Shown here one piece after another: positions 15,774 to 24,416 of a DNA stretch of 64,000 nt (positions within the stretch are counted from its first letter, which is position 1; every line of letters starts with the position of its first letter). The stretch spans positions 3,195,508 through 3,259,507 of the forward strand of contig OZ245804.1 of the NCBI GenBank assembly GCA_965228265.1. Direction: 5' to 3'. The stretch comes from GCA-2732755 sp965228265. Lineage in GTDB: Bacteria; Planctomycetota; Phycisphaerae; Phycisphaerales; UBA1924. The notes under the pieces are model-generated. The model was not told the origin of the DNA. It saw only the letters and a program-made list of their open reading frames with translations, and did not search any database. The position numbers and the translations under genes were made by a program.

Positions 15774-17525
15774 TCACGCGTACGCGTGGAGCCCCGGCAG
15801 CAGCAGGTTCACACCGAAGTATGTCCACAGCATGATGAAGAACCCGATCACGCTCAGCCACGCCGTGACGAGCCCCGGATTCTTCAGCCCCGCAAAGCGC
15901 ACGTGGATGACGACGAGATAAACGATCCACGTCACGAGCGCCCAGGTCTCCTTCGGGTCGAAGGCCCACCAGCGTCCCCACGAGTGATCCGCCCACCACG
16001 CGCCTAGCAGCGTCCCGACGCCGAGCGTCCAGAACGCCAGCTGCAGCACGCTCAGCTGCGCCTTGTGCAGGTCAGAGAGCGTCCGCTGCACACCCGCCGA
16101 TTCACCCCCGGAGATCCCGAGTGCATCCGCCGCGAGCAGCGCCTTCCCCTGTGCGCCGCGCGCCCTGGCGAGGTAGTGCGTCCCGAGATAGAACAGGCTC
16201 ACGATGAACCCGAGCGCGATCAGGCCGTAGCTGGCCAAGACCGTCGTCACGTGGTACTTGAGCAGCACACTCGTGTTCAGGATCGCCGCCTCGCTCTGAA
16301 TATCCCGACCGGGCACGCCGGTCTGCGTCGCGGTGATGAGCACCAGGAAGCCAACCCCCGCCGTCGCGGCCCCGAAGAGCCACTGCCTGCGGATCAGCAT
16401 GAGCGAGCCCCCCACGATCGCCGCGAACAGGCTCAGCCCCGTCATCGACTCGAACTGGTTCTGGATCGCAAACCGGTCGGCGACGATGCAGCGGAGCACG
16501 AAACCGATGCCGTGCATCGTGATCGCAAGCGCCAGCGTCCCGATGCCGAGCATGATGAGCCACTTGCGTCCCGTGCCGAAGGCGAGCATGAGCGTGACGA
16601 GCGCGAGGCCGTAGAGCCACAGCCCCCACTCGAACGCGTTGAGCTTGTTGTACGTCGTCTCGATCGAGAGCCGCCCCGTCGGGTAGAGCTCGGCGTTCAC
16701 GGTGGGCAGGAGGCTTGCGAGCTTGGTGATCGCCTCGTTGGTCGCCTGCGCATCGCCCGAGCGCCACGCGCTCCCGAGTGATCGCGTCGCCTGACCGATC
16801 TCGGTCCCGCTCCCCCACTCGCCCAGGTGGTGCCACTTGTTATCAATCGAATTCGGCGCGACCATCTGGAAGTTGTTGATGCTGTTCTGATAGAGCCCGA
16901 GCCTGCGGTCGATCCGCCCGATCGACTCACGGAACGCGGTGTTCGATTCGTTGGCGGTGTACACCCGCCCGCCGAGCTGCACCGCCATCACGGGCGAGAG
17001 GCGCCCCAGCTTGGTCCACCTCTCGCGCGCCTTGGCATCCTCCGGGAACGCCAGCTCCACGAACGCCTGTCTCGCGGGCAGGAAGTCCGCCGCCAAGAGC
17101 GGCTTGTCCGCGTAATACCCGGGATCAATCACCAGATCAAAGAGCGTAAAGACCGGGTTGTACTTGAGCTTCTCGGGCGAACCGTTGCTTGCGGGCGGGC
17201 CCGGCTCGTCGTAGCGGCGTTTGCCCGTCAGCGAGAAAACCGTCTCCTCCGCGAGCGTGCCGATCGTCTTGACCCGTCCGTTGTGAAAGACCGCCAGCGA
17301 TTCGAGCGCACCGACGTCGATCTGCTTTGCAAAGCTGTGCTTCTCTGCGGGCGACATCGCGCTCCGCGCCGGCGGCGTGCCGAACACACCCGTCACATCG
17401 CCCTCGACCTCGTCGACAAGCTTCGTCTCCGGGTGCGCGTTGCCGTCGGGCGCGTACTGCCCCCCTGCCCGCCCCGCGCCGACCATCAGAACAACGAGCA
17501 CGAGTGCGATCAGTGCGCGACTCAT
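15774..17525 (-). CDS. ccsA: Cytochrome c biogenesis protein CcsA with long N-terminal extension
   Basis: Predicted 583 residues. The C-terminal half is a typical CcsA/ResC domain with about eight membrane segments and the haem-handling WWD motif in WGRWWAFDPKETWALVTW. It exports and presents haem for attachment to apocytochromes c in system II. The N-terminal half is unusual: a signal-like segment (ALIALVLVVLMVGAGRAGGQ) and then about 250 extracytoplasmic residues before the first CcsA helix. Its ATG overlaps the stop of the resB-type gene by four bases (ATGA), so the pair is translationally coupled. The many c-type haem proteins of the respiratory cluster nearby would be clients. Confidence 0.9.
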   Translation of the reverse strand: MSRALIALVLVVLMVGAGRAGGQYAPDGNAHPETKLVDEVEGDVTGVFGTPPARSAMSPAEKHSFAKQIDVGALESLAVFHNGRVKTIGTLAEETVFSLTGKRRYDEPGPPASNGSPEKLKYNPVFTLFDLVIDPGYYADKPLLAADFLPARQAFVELAFPEDAKARERWTKLGRLSPVMAVQLGGRVYTANESNTAFRESIGRIDRRLGLYQNSINNFQMVAPNSIDNKWHHLGEWGSGTEIGQATRSLGSAWRSGDAQATNEAITKLASLLPTVNAELYPTGRLSIETTYNKLNAFEWGLWLYGLALVTLMLAFGTGRKWLIMLGIGTLALAITMHGIGFVLRCIVADRFAIQNQFESMTGLSLFAAIVGGSLMLIRRQWLFGAATAGVGFLVLITATQTGVPGRDIQSEAAILNTSVLLKYHVTTVLASYGLIALGFIVSLFYLGTHYLARARGAQGKALLAADALGISGGESAGVQRTLSDLHKAQLSVLQLAFWTLGVGTLLGAWWADHSWGRWWAFDPKETWALVTWIVYLVVIHVRFAGLKNPGLVTAWLSVIGFFIMLWTYFGVNLLLPGLHAYA

Positions 17526-20128
17526 GACAGACTCCCTTCCAGCACCTCATCGGGCGCTGCGCTTGCTTCCTGCTTCCGCTCGGTCTGATCGGCGTGCTGC
17601 GCCTTGAGCTTGTCGCGCTGACGACGCACGAGCCAGGGCTTGATGTAGAACGCCCAAGGCGTGCCCACGCCCATCAGCACCCCGCCGAGCGCGATGATGT
17701 GGATTCCGGGGTTGTTGCCCACTCCCAGAATCGTGAAGTTTGCCCTCGGCCGCTCGAGCACGCCCTGATCGACCAGCTCCTGGCTCTGCTCCCAGCCCGC
17801 GCGATCCCAGCCGGCCTGCGAGAACTTGTACTGCCGCGGGCTCAGGTGGCTTGCGATCTCGCCCACAAGATTCGCAAGAAATCCCCGCGTGCTCGACCAG
17901 AGGAACGGCGCCTTGAGCGGCGCGTTGAGCCGCGTCACGTGGTCGTACGACTCGAACGAGCCATCGGTCGACTCGACCCGCACCAGCGTCTGGTAATCGC
18001 GTGGCGAGCCGCGGTGGTCGTAGCTGAGCATCTTGAAATCCAGCATCCGGAGCTGGAAACCGGGCAGCCTGTGCTGCACGCGACCGAACACCAGCGAGAT
18101 GCGCCGACCGTCCGGCAGATCCAGCGCCCGCTGGGACGACGCGCGGAGCGACGTCACATCCGTGTACTTGCAGAAGGGCAGCCAGACCACCTCGCTCCAG
18201 TCCGAGCTCTTCTGTGACACCTCGACCGCGATCATCGCCTTGTCGTACGTGCCGACCATGTTGCCGTCACGCTGATCCTCCGGCACCGAGACGGGCACCT
18301 CGATCTGCCGGGCATCTTCCCAGCGGTCGGCCAGATCGAACGACAACCTCGGCACGGGCTCGCGCAGGCGCGAACCGGGCGCAAGCCCCTCGCGCACCTC
18401 GATGCCGCCCGGCGTGCGCACGATCGCGTCCACAAGACCCGTCGCCGGGTCCTCGTTGAAGTACACCTGGAGCTTCGTCGCATCAACGAACCCGACGCGC
18501 ACGCTCTGGTCCGGATCGCGACGCACGGGCCTGCCGTCGGCAGACGCCTGCTCGAGCAGATCCTGCGAGATCTCCGGGAACCGGTGGTACACCCAGCGCA
18601 CGAACGGCTCGCCGAGCGGCGGCTCAAACCGCACGAGCGCCACGCTGCTCGTTGCGCCCTCGTACCCGGGCGTCACGATCGGGAACGGGGGCTCGGGCGC
18701 GATCTGCTGGAGCGTCAGGTGCCAACCCGTATTGCCCACCGGCGTGCGCACATTGACGCGTGGCGACATCACGCCCTTGTAATTCGCCTCGGGGATCTCG
18801 ATCACCAGACCAGCCGGCGCCCCCACGGGCAGACGCGTCTTGAGATCCGACCAGCGCACCGGGTCCATCCCCACCGCGTACTCGACCGCAATCTCGGGCG
18901 TCTCGTGCATCCTGCTGACCGCGTCGCCCGGCGCCAGCGCAAACCAGAGCATCCGCTGCCCTTCCTCGTCCGGCTCGCCCGTCCCCGCAAGGTCGTGCGC
19001 CACGAGATACACCAGACGCATCGGCTGACGCTCGCCCTCAGAACGCGCGGGCACCACGCGCTGCCAGCGCCTGGCTTCCTCCGCGTACGTAGCGAAACCG
19101 ACCACGTTGAACGAAAGGTCATCCGTGCCCGCCAGCGGGCGGTCCGTGTTCAGATCGATCGAAAGCGGACGCGCACTGGCGTCCGCATGCGTGTGCTGCG
19201 AGACCAGTTCGTGGATCGTCTCGCCCGTGAAGGCCTCGAGGTTGTAGTCGTTGTACCGGGGCAGACCCTCGATGCGGCGTTGCTGCCAGTCCATACCCGC
19301 GTGGATCCAGAGCGCCGGGTCCTCGCGGTCGTAGAACGCGGCCTGCGCGGGCCCCGGGCCCGTGCCGATCTGGCCCTGCATCGCGCCGCCGGCCAGCAGG
19401 AGCGCGTCGCCCTCCTGCTTGAACATCTGGTAGTACACGCTGCCGACCGCTATCAGCACGATCCCCGTGTGCACGGTCAGCACGCCTAGGTTCACGAACT
19501 TGAACTCGATGCGCCGGATCGTCGCGACGATGAGGTTCACCGTGAACAGCATCAGCATCGCGCGCATGGGCCACCACGCGTAGAACTCCAGCTCCGTCAT
19601 CTCGAAGGCGGGGAGTCTTCGGATCGTCGTGCTCGCGTACCGCTCGACGAACGGCGCAAACAGGCGGAACCCCTCGCCCGTCGCCGGCTCGTAGCGCATC
19701 GCGGGCCATACGAAATCGACCCAGACAAACACACCCGCAGCCGTCACAGCGAAGAACGCGCCGACTTTGAAGAGGAACGACGGCGCCCGCGCCATCTGCT
19801 TGCCAGCCGCGACCCGACCCGCCAGCGCGTACGTGATCACACCCGGCACAATCGAGACCAGCACCAGCGAAAGGATGTAAACGATCCACGTCGGGATCAG
19901 CGCCAGCAGCCCGACGGGCACGCTCGCCAGGACGGCATAGAGCGCCACACCCACGAGCAGGATCGCCGCCAGCGTGATCGAGCTGAGCGCGTGAAGAACA
20001 TACCGAACGGGCGTGAGCGGACCGGTCAGGTTCTCACGGTCCCACGCCTGTACTCGCCGCCACTTTGCACTCAACCGACACTCCCGATCCGTAGGGGAAT
20101 TCTTGCTCGGCAATGTTACGCAGGACAC
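17522..20128 (-). CDS. resB: ResB-like cytochrome c biogenesis protein
   Basis: Predicted 868 residues, longer than typical ResB (about 450-600). N-terminal membrane segments (ALSSITLAAILLVGVALYAVL; LIPTWIVYILSLVLVSIVPGV; GAFFAVTAAGVFVWVDFVW) precede a large extracytoplasmic region with beta-rich ResB character (FKMLSYDHRGSPRDYQ, in the last third), and a final helix near IHIIALGGVLMGVGTPWAFY with basic residues after it. ResB works with CcsA to hold apocytochrome and haem during thioether bond formation. The first ATG is near the amidohydrolase stop (24 bases). A start further downstream at a later Met is possible but would not disturb the domains. Confidence 0.85.
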   Translation of the reverse strand: MSCVTLPSKNSPTDRECRLSAKWRRVQAWDRENLTGPLTPVRYVLHALSSITLAAILLVGVALYAVLASVPVGLLALIPTWIVYILSLVLVSIVPGVITYALAGRVAAGKQMARAPSFLFKVGAFFAVTAAGVFVWVDFVWPAMRYEPATGEGFRLFAPFVERYASTTIRRLPAFEMTELEFYAWWPMRAMLMLFTVNLIVATIRRIEFKFVNLGVLTVHTGIVLIAVGSVYYQMFKQEGDALLLAGGAMQGQIGTGPGPAQAAFYDREDPALWIHAGMDWQQRRIEGLPRYNDYNLEAFTGETIHELVSQHTHADASARPLSIDLNTDRPLAGTDDLSFNVVGFATYAEEARRWQRVVPARSEGERQPMRLVYLVAHDLAGTGEPDEEGQRMLWFALAPGDAVSRMHETPEIAVEYAVGMDPVRWSDLKTRLPVGAPAGLVIEIPEANYKGVMSPRVNVRTPVGNTGWHLTLQQIAPEPPFPIVTPGYEGATSSVALVRFEPPLGEPFVRWVYHRFPEISQDLLEQASADGRPVRRDPDQSVRVGFVDATKLQVYFNEDPATGLVDAIVRTPGGIEVREGLAPGSRLREPVPRLSFDLADRWEDARQIEVPVSVPEDQRDGNMVGTYDKAMIAVEVSQKSSDWSEVVWLPFCKYTDVTSLRASSQRALDLPDGRRISLVFGRVQHRLPGFQLRMLDFKMLSYDHRGSPRDYQTLVRVESTDGSFESYDHVTRLNAPLKAPFLWSSTRGFLANLVGEIASHLSPRQYKFSQAGWDRAGWEQSQELVDQGVLERPRANFTILGVGNNPGIHIIALGGVLMGVGTPWAFYIKPWLVRRQRDKLKAQHADQTERKQEASAAPDEVLEGSLS

Positions 20129-20152
20129 CCGTCCAACTCCTGCCGAGCGGGA

Positions 20153-21553
20153 TCAATTCCTGCCTAGCAGAAATTCGGGCGCAGCGTCCGAGCACAGCAC
20201 CCGTTTCGCCGGCGAACCGGTCCCGGACGCCGGGATCGCGAGGATGCCAAGGGGCGTCGACCCCTCGGCGAGTGTGACGAGATTGTCGTCGAAGCCGAGC
20301 ACGCGCGAGCCGTGGGTCGTGATCATTCTGACGAGTGTGTCCGGATCGGTGCCGTCGCGGGCGTGCAGGAATCTCGCTTCATCCAATGTGCCAAGGCCGA
20401 GGCCCGCTTCATCCAGAACGCCGGATGGAAGGTTGATGACCGAGTCCGTCCCGAGCGCGACCTCGATACCCGCGGCCAGCATGTCGCGGTACCGGTGCGG
20501 CCCGAAGTGGCGCTCGGCGCCGAAGTACGCGCTGGCGCGGGGGCAATAGACCACCCGTGTGCGCGCATCGGCGAGGATCGCCAGGTCCTCGTCGGAGCAC
20601 TGGTTGACGTGCACCGCGCTTGAGCCGCTCTGCCGGATGAACGACTCAAGATGCCCGATCGGGGTGAGTCCCTTGCCGAAGTCCGCAGCGGCCTGGTCAT
20701 CCCAGATCCCGAGCGTTCGGAGCAGCTCGAGCTGCGGGCCTGCGCACTCGGCGATGAAACGGCGTTCTTCGGGTGACTCGGCGAGGTGGGTGATGAGGGG
20801 GAGGTCGTGCTGCGCGGCGAGCCGGGCGGCGGCCGCGTACCCCGCGGGCGAGACCGTGTTGGGCGCGTGCGGCTGGAGCCCGAGACGGACATGGCCCTGC
20901 TGGAAGTTGCTGAGAGAGGCAAGCTGTTCTTCGAGCCGGGCGATCGAGGCTTGGGTGCGGGTGCCGATGGCGAAGAACTCGAGGTAGCTGGTACCCGCAA
21001 GCTCTGATTCTGCAAGGGCTTGCCACGGCTCGAAGCTCGGCTGCCCCCCCGCTGCTCCGGCGATATCGCCCACGAGGGCGACGCCGCCTTGGCGGAGGAG
21101 TCGGCAGCCCTGAGAAACGGATGCCCGGATCAGGGCGGCGTCGGTGTGTCGCCCGGCGCGGACCATGTCGACCCAGGAGACGAAGCCGGCGTCCGGATCG
21201 TGGGGTCTTGGGCCGATGTGGGTGAGATCGAGATGGGTGTGCGCGTTGACATGGGCGGGCATGATGACGCAGCCGGGTCGCTCGATGCGGTTGGCCCTGT
21301 CGGTTGCTGGGTGTGCGCGGAGATCGTCGAGTGAGCCGACGGCAAGGATGCGGTTTGATGAGGCGTGATGCTCGATGAGTATCGCGGCGGGAGCCTGTCG
21401 GTTACCGGGTATGGTGACTTTTGCGCATGTGACAGCGTCGGCGGTGATGAGTGTGATGGAAGTTGCTGATCTGTGCACGAAGTTGCGTTCTCCGGCGGCA
21501 TTGTGCGCGTGCGCTTGATATCCTTGCCAGTCCATCGGCGTCGCGAGCGGCAT
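20153..21553 (-). CDS. Amidohydrolase family protein (metal-dependent deaminase/hydrolase)
   Basis: Predicted 466 residues from the ATG at 21553; another in-frame ATG lies at 21535, and the frame is open to 21625 where it would run into the divergent ompA-type gene. The metal-binding H-x-H is in PAHVNAHTHLDLTH, followed by HLAESPEERRF, HVNQCSD and the late aspartate in EVALGTDSVINLPSG. This resembles cytosine deaminase/ATZ-TRZ-type or S-adenosylhomocysteine/5'-methylthioadenosine deaminase-like enzymes. The substrate is not clear. It probably acts in the cytoplasm. It diverges from the OmpA lipoprotein gene and precedes the resB gene in the same direction. Confidence 0.82.
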   Translation of the reverse strand: MPLATPMDWQGYQAHAHNAAGERNFVHRSATSITLITADAVTCAKVTIPGNRQAPAAILIEHHASSNRILAVGSLDDLRAHPATDRANRIERPGCVIMPAHVNAHTHLDLTHIGPRPHDPDAGFVSWVDMVRAGRHTDAALIRASVSQGCRLLRQGGVALVGDIAGAAGGQPSFEPWQALAESELAGTSYLEFFAIGTRTQASIARLEEQLASLSNFQQGHVRLGLQPHAPNTVSPAGYAAAARLAAQHDLPLITHLAESPEERRFIAECAGPQLELLRTLGIWDDQAAADFGKGLTPIGHLESFIRQSGSSAVHVNQCSDEDLAILADARTRVVYCPRASAYFGAERHFGPHRYRDMLAAGIEVALGTDSVINLPSGVLDEAGLGLGTLDEARFLHARDGTDPDTLVRMITTHGSRVLGFDDNLVTLAEGSTPLGILAIPASGTGSPAKRVLCSDAAPEFLLGRN

Positions 21554-21615
21554 ATTTGTCGCCACGCCGCGGGCCTGGTGGTTGGGACGATCCAGAGAAA
21601 ACAGGAGTGGTCGAG

Positions 21616-22470
21616 ATGTCCGCACGCATGAATTACAAGTTCCGGGTTGCTGGTCTGGTCGGTCTCGGGCTCACGATGGGCCTGGGCGGTTGTGTTTCGC
21701 AGCAGCACTACGACCAGATGGAGATGCAGTACCGGGCCGCGGCGGACCGCAACGCGACGCTCGCCCGTGAGAACGAGCAGCTCCAGAGCGCCCTGGCCCT
21801 TCAGGGCAACGCGAGCAGCGGCACCCAGAGCACGCTCGAGCAGCTCCGGGCGGAGAACGCCAAGCTTCGCAACGAGCTGGCGGCGAACAACCAGCTCCTG
21901 CTCGACCTCGACGATCAGCTCCGCGGTCTGAACCTCATGGACCCGGCGACGGACCGGGCGCTGCGTGAGCTCGCTCAGCGTCACCCGGATCTGGTGACGT
22001 ACGACTCGCGTCTTGGCATGCTCCGCTTTTCGAGCGACCTGACCTTCAACTCGGGCTCGGATCAGCTCCGCGAGGGCGCCAACGAGACGCTCGCTGCACT
22101 GGCGAACGTGCTCAAGGGTCAGGAAGCGGCCCGCTACGAGCTGCAGATCGTCGGTCACACAGACAGCCAGGCGATCAGCGCGGGCACGGCTCAGCGTCAC
22201 CCGACGAACACGCACCTCTCGGTGCACCGGGCGATCTCGGTGAAGCAGAAGCTTGCTTCGCTGGGCGTGCCCGTGGAGCGTCTGCTGGTTGCGGGCTGGG
22301 GCGAGAGCCACCCGGCGGTCCCGAACTCGGCGAGCGGCAACACGCCGCAGAACCGCCGCGTGGAGATCTACTTCCGTCCTGAGAGTGTCGCTGGCAGCGG
22401 CTCGACGGTGACGAGCAGCGAAGCGGATACGCAGGCCTCCCCGGCTCGCCCGCTGGACCCGGTGAAGTAA
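21616..22470 (+). CDS. OmpA family outer-membrane lipoprotein
   Basis: Predicted 284 residues. MSARMNYKFRVAGLVGLGLT opens a lipoprotein signal peptide with a lipobox ending L-G-G-C. A coiled-coil-like stretch follows (YDQMEMQYRAAADRNATLAR, ENAKLRNELAANNQLLLDLD). The C-terminal OmpA/MotB domain binds peptidoglycan: LTFNSGSDQLREGANETL, IVGHTDSQ, VERLLVAGWGESHPAV, NRRVEIYF. AGGAG at 21603-21607 fixes the start. It tethers the outer membrane to peptidoglycan or belongs to an envelope complex. The next gene, an MlaE-type permease, begins nine bases later, pointing to a shared envelope transcript. Confidence 0.92.
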   Translation: MSARMNYKFRVAGLVGLGLTMGLGGCVSQQHYDQMEMQYRAAADRNATLARENEQLQSALALQGNASSGTQSTLEQLRAENAKLRNELAANNQLLLDLDDQLRGLNLMDPATDRALRELAQRHPDLVTYDSRLGMLRFSSDLTFNSGSDQLREGANETLAALANVLKGQEAARYELQIVGHTDSQAISAGTAQRHPTNTHLSVHRAISVKQKLASLGVPVERLLVAGWGESHPAVPNSASGNTPQNRRVEIYFRPESVAGSGSTVTSSEADTQASPARPLDPVK

Positions 22471-22479
22471 GATCGGCGG

Positions 22480-23382
22480 GTGATTGATCCGCCTCGATCC
22501 ATGAACGGAGAAGCGGCCGTCCCGGACGCAGAGAGTCAGTCCGCGTCGGCGCGGAGCGTGCTTGGCGCGCTGGCGTCGTTTGGTGCGCGGGTGGACCTGT
22601 GGCTTCAGGACGCGGGGAACTTTGCGCGGTTTCTCGCAGAGACGATCCGGGGGCTGGTGTGCTTCTGGACGTGGCTGCGCTGGGACAGGCTGGCTCGGCA
22701 GTTGTTCTTCATCGGGACGATGAGCGTGCCGGTGCTGGCGGTGACGGGCGCGTTTATCGGGATGATCCTGGCGATCGAGGGGTATCTGCAGTTCGCGGCG
22801 ATCGGTCAGGAGGCGCGGCTTGGCGGGGTGATCAACATCTCGCTGACGAAGCAGATCGGGCCGGTGCTGGCGGCGGTGATCCTGGCGGGACGCGTCGGGT
22901 GTTCGCTGACGGCCGAGCTCGGGTCGATGCGCGTGACGGAGCAGCTCGACGCGATGCGGGCGATGGCGGCGGACCCGATCCGCGTGCTTGTCTGTCCGCG
23001 TGTGGCGGCTTGCGTGGTGATGATCCCGGCGCTGACGATCGTGTCCAACGCGTGCGGCGTCTTCGGCGGGTGGTGGGTCACGACGCAGGTGTACGAGGCC
23101 AACAGCGATCAGTTCTGGCAGTACTCGTCGGCGCTGGTGACGTGGTTCGACCTGTTCAACGGCATCACCAAGAGCCTGGTCTTCGGGTTCGCGATCGGTG
23201 TGATCAGTTGCTACAAGGGCTTCAATTGCAAGCCGGGCGCGGTGGGCGTCGGGCGTGCGACGACGGACTCGTTCGTGACGAGCTTTCTGGCGATCGTGTT
23301 CATCAACCTGGTGCTGGCGAAGGTGCTGAACGAGATCGATCTGTGGCGCACGGGTGGTGTGCTGCGGGCGGTGTTTACGTAA
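22480..23382 (+). CDS. MlaE/YrbE-type ABC transporter permease
   Basis: Predicted 300 residues from a GTG; an ATG 21 bases further in (22501) is an alternative start. It has the features of the MlaE permease family: SVPVLAVTGAFIGMILAIEG, TKQIGPVLAAVILAGRVGCS, ELGSMRVTEQLDAM, then CPRVAACVVMIPALTI and CYKGFNCKPGAVGVGRATT near the end. MlaE moves phospholipids between membranes with an MlaF ATPase and an MlaD MCE protein. Neither partner is in this window, so the rest of the system must be elsewhere. It directly follows the OmpA lipoprotein gene. Confidence 0.92.
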   Translation: MIDPPRSMNGEAAVPDAESQSASARSVLGALASFGARVDLWLQDAGNFARFLAETIRGLVCFWTWLRWDRLARQLFFIGTMSVPVLAVTGAFIGMILAIEGYLQFAAIGQEARLGGVINISLTKQIGPVLAAVILAGRVGCSLTAELGSMRVTEQLDAMRAMAADPIRVLVCPRVAACVVMIPALTIVSNACGVFGGWWVTTQVYEANSDQFWQYSSALVTWFDLFNGITKSLVFGFAIGVISCYKGFNCKPGAVGVGRATTDSFVTSFLAIVFINLVLAKVLNEIDLWRTGGVLRAVFT

Positions 23383-23630
23383 TGCTGTGAGGAATGAGCG
23401 GCGGGATTGGACTGCTCAAGACCCTCACCCGCCTCGCTTTGCTCGGCACCCTCTCCCCAAGCGGGAGAGGGAGAGGTGGTTTCTCGCATTGCAATCAATG
23501 AGTTGGCGATGGGCGGCGAGACGCCACCCCCACCCAAATACACTTCACTGATATACGTCCACTTCGATATGCGCAAAGGCGTCCCCCCGCTCACGCGGGG
23601 GGCTCGTTTGGGTTCTCTCTTTCTGTTGAG
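23383..23630. repeat. Intergenic region made of dispersed repeat elements and hairpins
   Basis: The 248-base gap between convergent genes holds a 9-bp stem CCCTCTCCC (23449-23457)/GGGAGAGGG (23463-23471), a segment at 23511-23534 that matches 63305-63328 at 21 of 24 positions, and an 8-bp G/C hairpin CCCCCCGC (23583-23590)/GCGGGGGG (23595-23602). The text around the first stem (ACCCGCCTCGCTTTGCTCGG) looks like a dispersed repeat, not a gene. The last hairpin may end transcription from both sides. Confidence 0.75.
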
Positions 23631-24395
23631 CTATTCGGTGCGTTTGGGTGGGGCGAAGAGGAAGCCGGCGCTCAGGATCATGACCATGCCGAAGACGCCG
23701 GCGAGGAAGAAGTCGAGTCCGAACTGGAGTGAGGCGTCGTTGTCGAACTGGGGCTTTGGTCTTGCGACGGGCGGGATGGAGGTCATGGCGGCGTCGTACT
23801 GCCAGGTGCCCTCGACGAGTTCGCCTTCCTTGGGCGGCTCGTTGCCCCGGCGCTTGGAGGGGTAGGCGAGGCGTTCGTGGACGATGTCGCCGGCTTCGGT
23901 GAGTTCGTAGATGTCGAAGGTCCAGCCGTGGGACCAGACCTCGCCCCAGGTGCGGTGGTCGGCGCCGGGCGGCGGGTTTCGGACGACGATGGCGAGGCGG
24001 TCGTCGACTTCGTCGGTTTCGATGGCTTTGACGGCGTCTTCGGCGGACATGCCCTTGACGATGATGAACCGGTAGACGCGGAGCCAGTCTTCGTATCGGC
24101 GGAGGTCCGGGAGTTCCTCGACGCCGCCGGGGATGGTCTCGGTGAGGCGGATTGTGTCATCGCCGAAGCTGACGACGACGACTTTTTTGCCGGTGTGCGA
24201 GGTTTCCTCAGTGAAGTGGACTTCGCGTGAGCCGAAGCGGAATTGCTCGGCTTCGATGGGCATGAAGTGTGCGCGAGCGGGGAGTTTGTCTCTGTTGAAG
24301 GAGACGATTTTGTTTGCGAGCAGCGCGGAGGTGGCGACGAAGGCGATGGTTGAGATCACCAGTGCGAACGCGGGTATTGGTCTTTTGAGGGCCAT
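23631..24395 (-). CDS. Hypothetical membrane protein at the end of the respiratory cluster
   Basis: Predicted 254 residues with one membrane segment at each end (AFALVISTIAFVATSALLANKI and FGLDFFLAGVFGMVMILSAGFLF). The part between, about 190 residues, is probably outside the cytoplasm and includes VVVVSFGDDTIRLTE and THRTWGEVW-like text (DHRTWGEVWSHGWTFDIYEL) with several Trp residues. I do not recognise a family. It starts 21 bases after the oxidase subunit IV gene in the same direction, so it may be an assembly factor or accessory subunit of the oxidase; that is inference from position only. Confidence 0.7.
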   Translation of the reverse strand: MALKRPIPAFALVISTIAFVATSALLANKIVSFNRDKLPARAHFMPIEAEQFRFGSREVHFTEETSHTGKKVVVVSFGDDTIRLTETIPGGVEELPDLRRYEDWLRVYRFIIVKGMSAEDAVKAIETDEVDDRLAIVVRNPPPGADHRTWGEVWSHGWTFDIYELTEAGDIVHERLAYPSKRRGNEPPKEGELVEGTWQYDAAMTSIPPVARPKPQFDNDASLQFGLDFFLAGVFGMVMILSAGFLFAPPKRTE

Positions 24396-24416
24396 GCCGC
24401 TCCGTGGTGTGTGTGA

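Noticed and set aside
23407..23865. 152-codon plus-strand frame across the repeat region
   Set aside because: Runs through dispersed repeats and into the antisense of the next gene.
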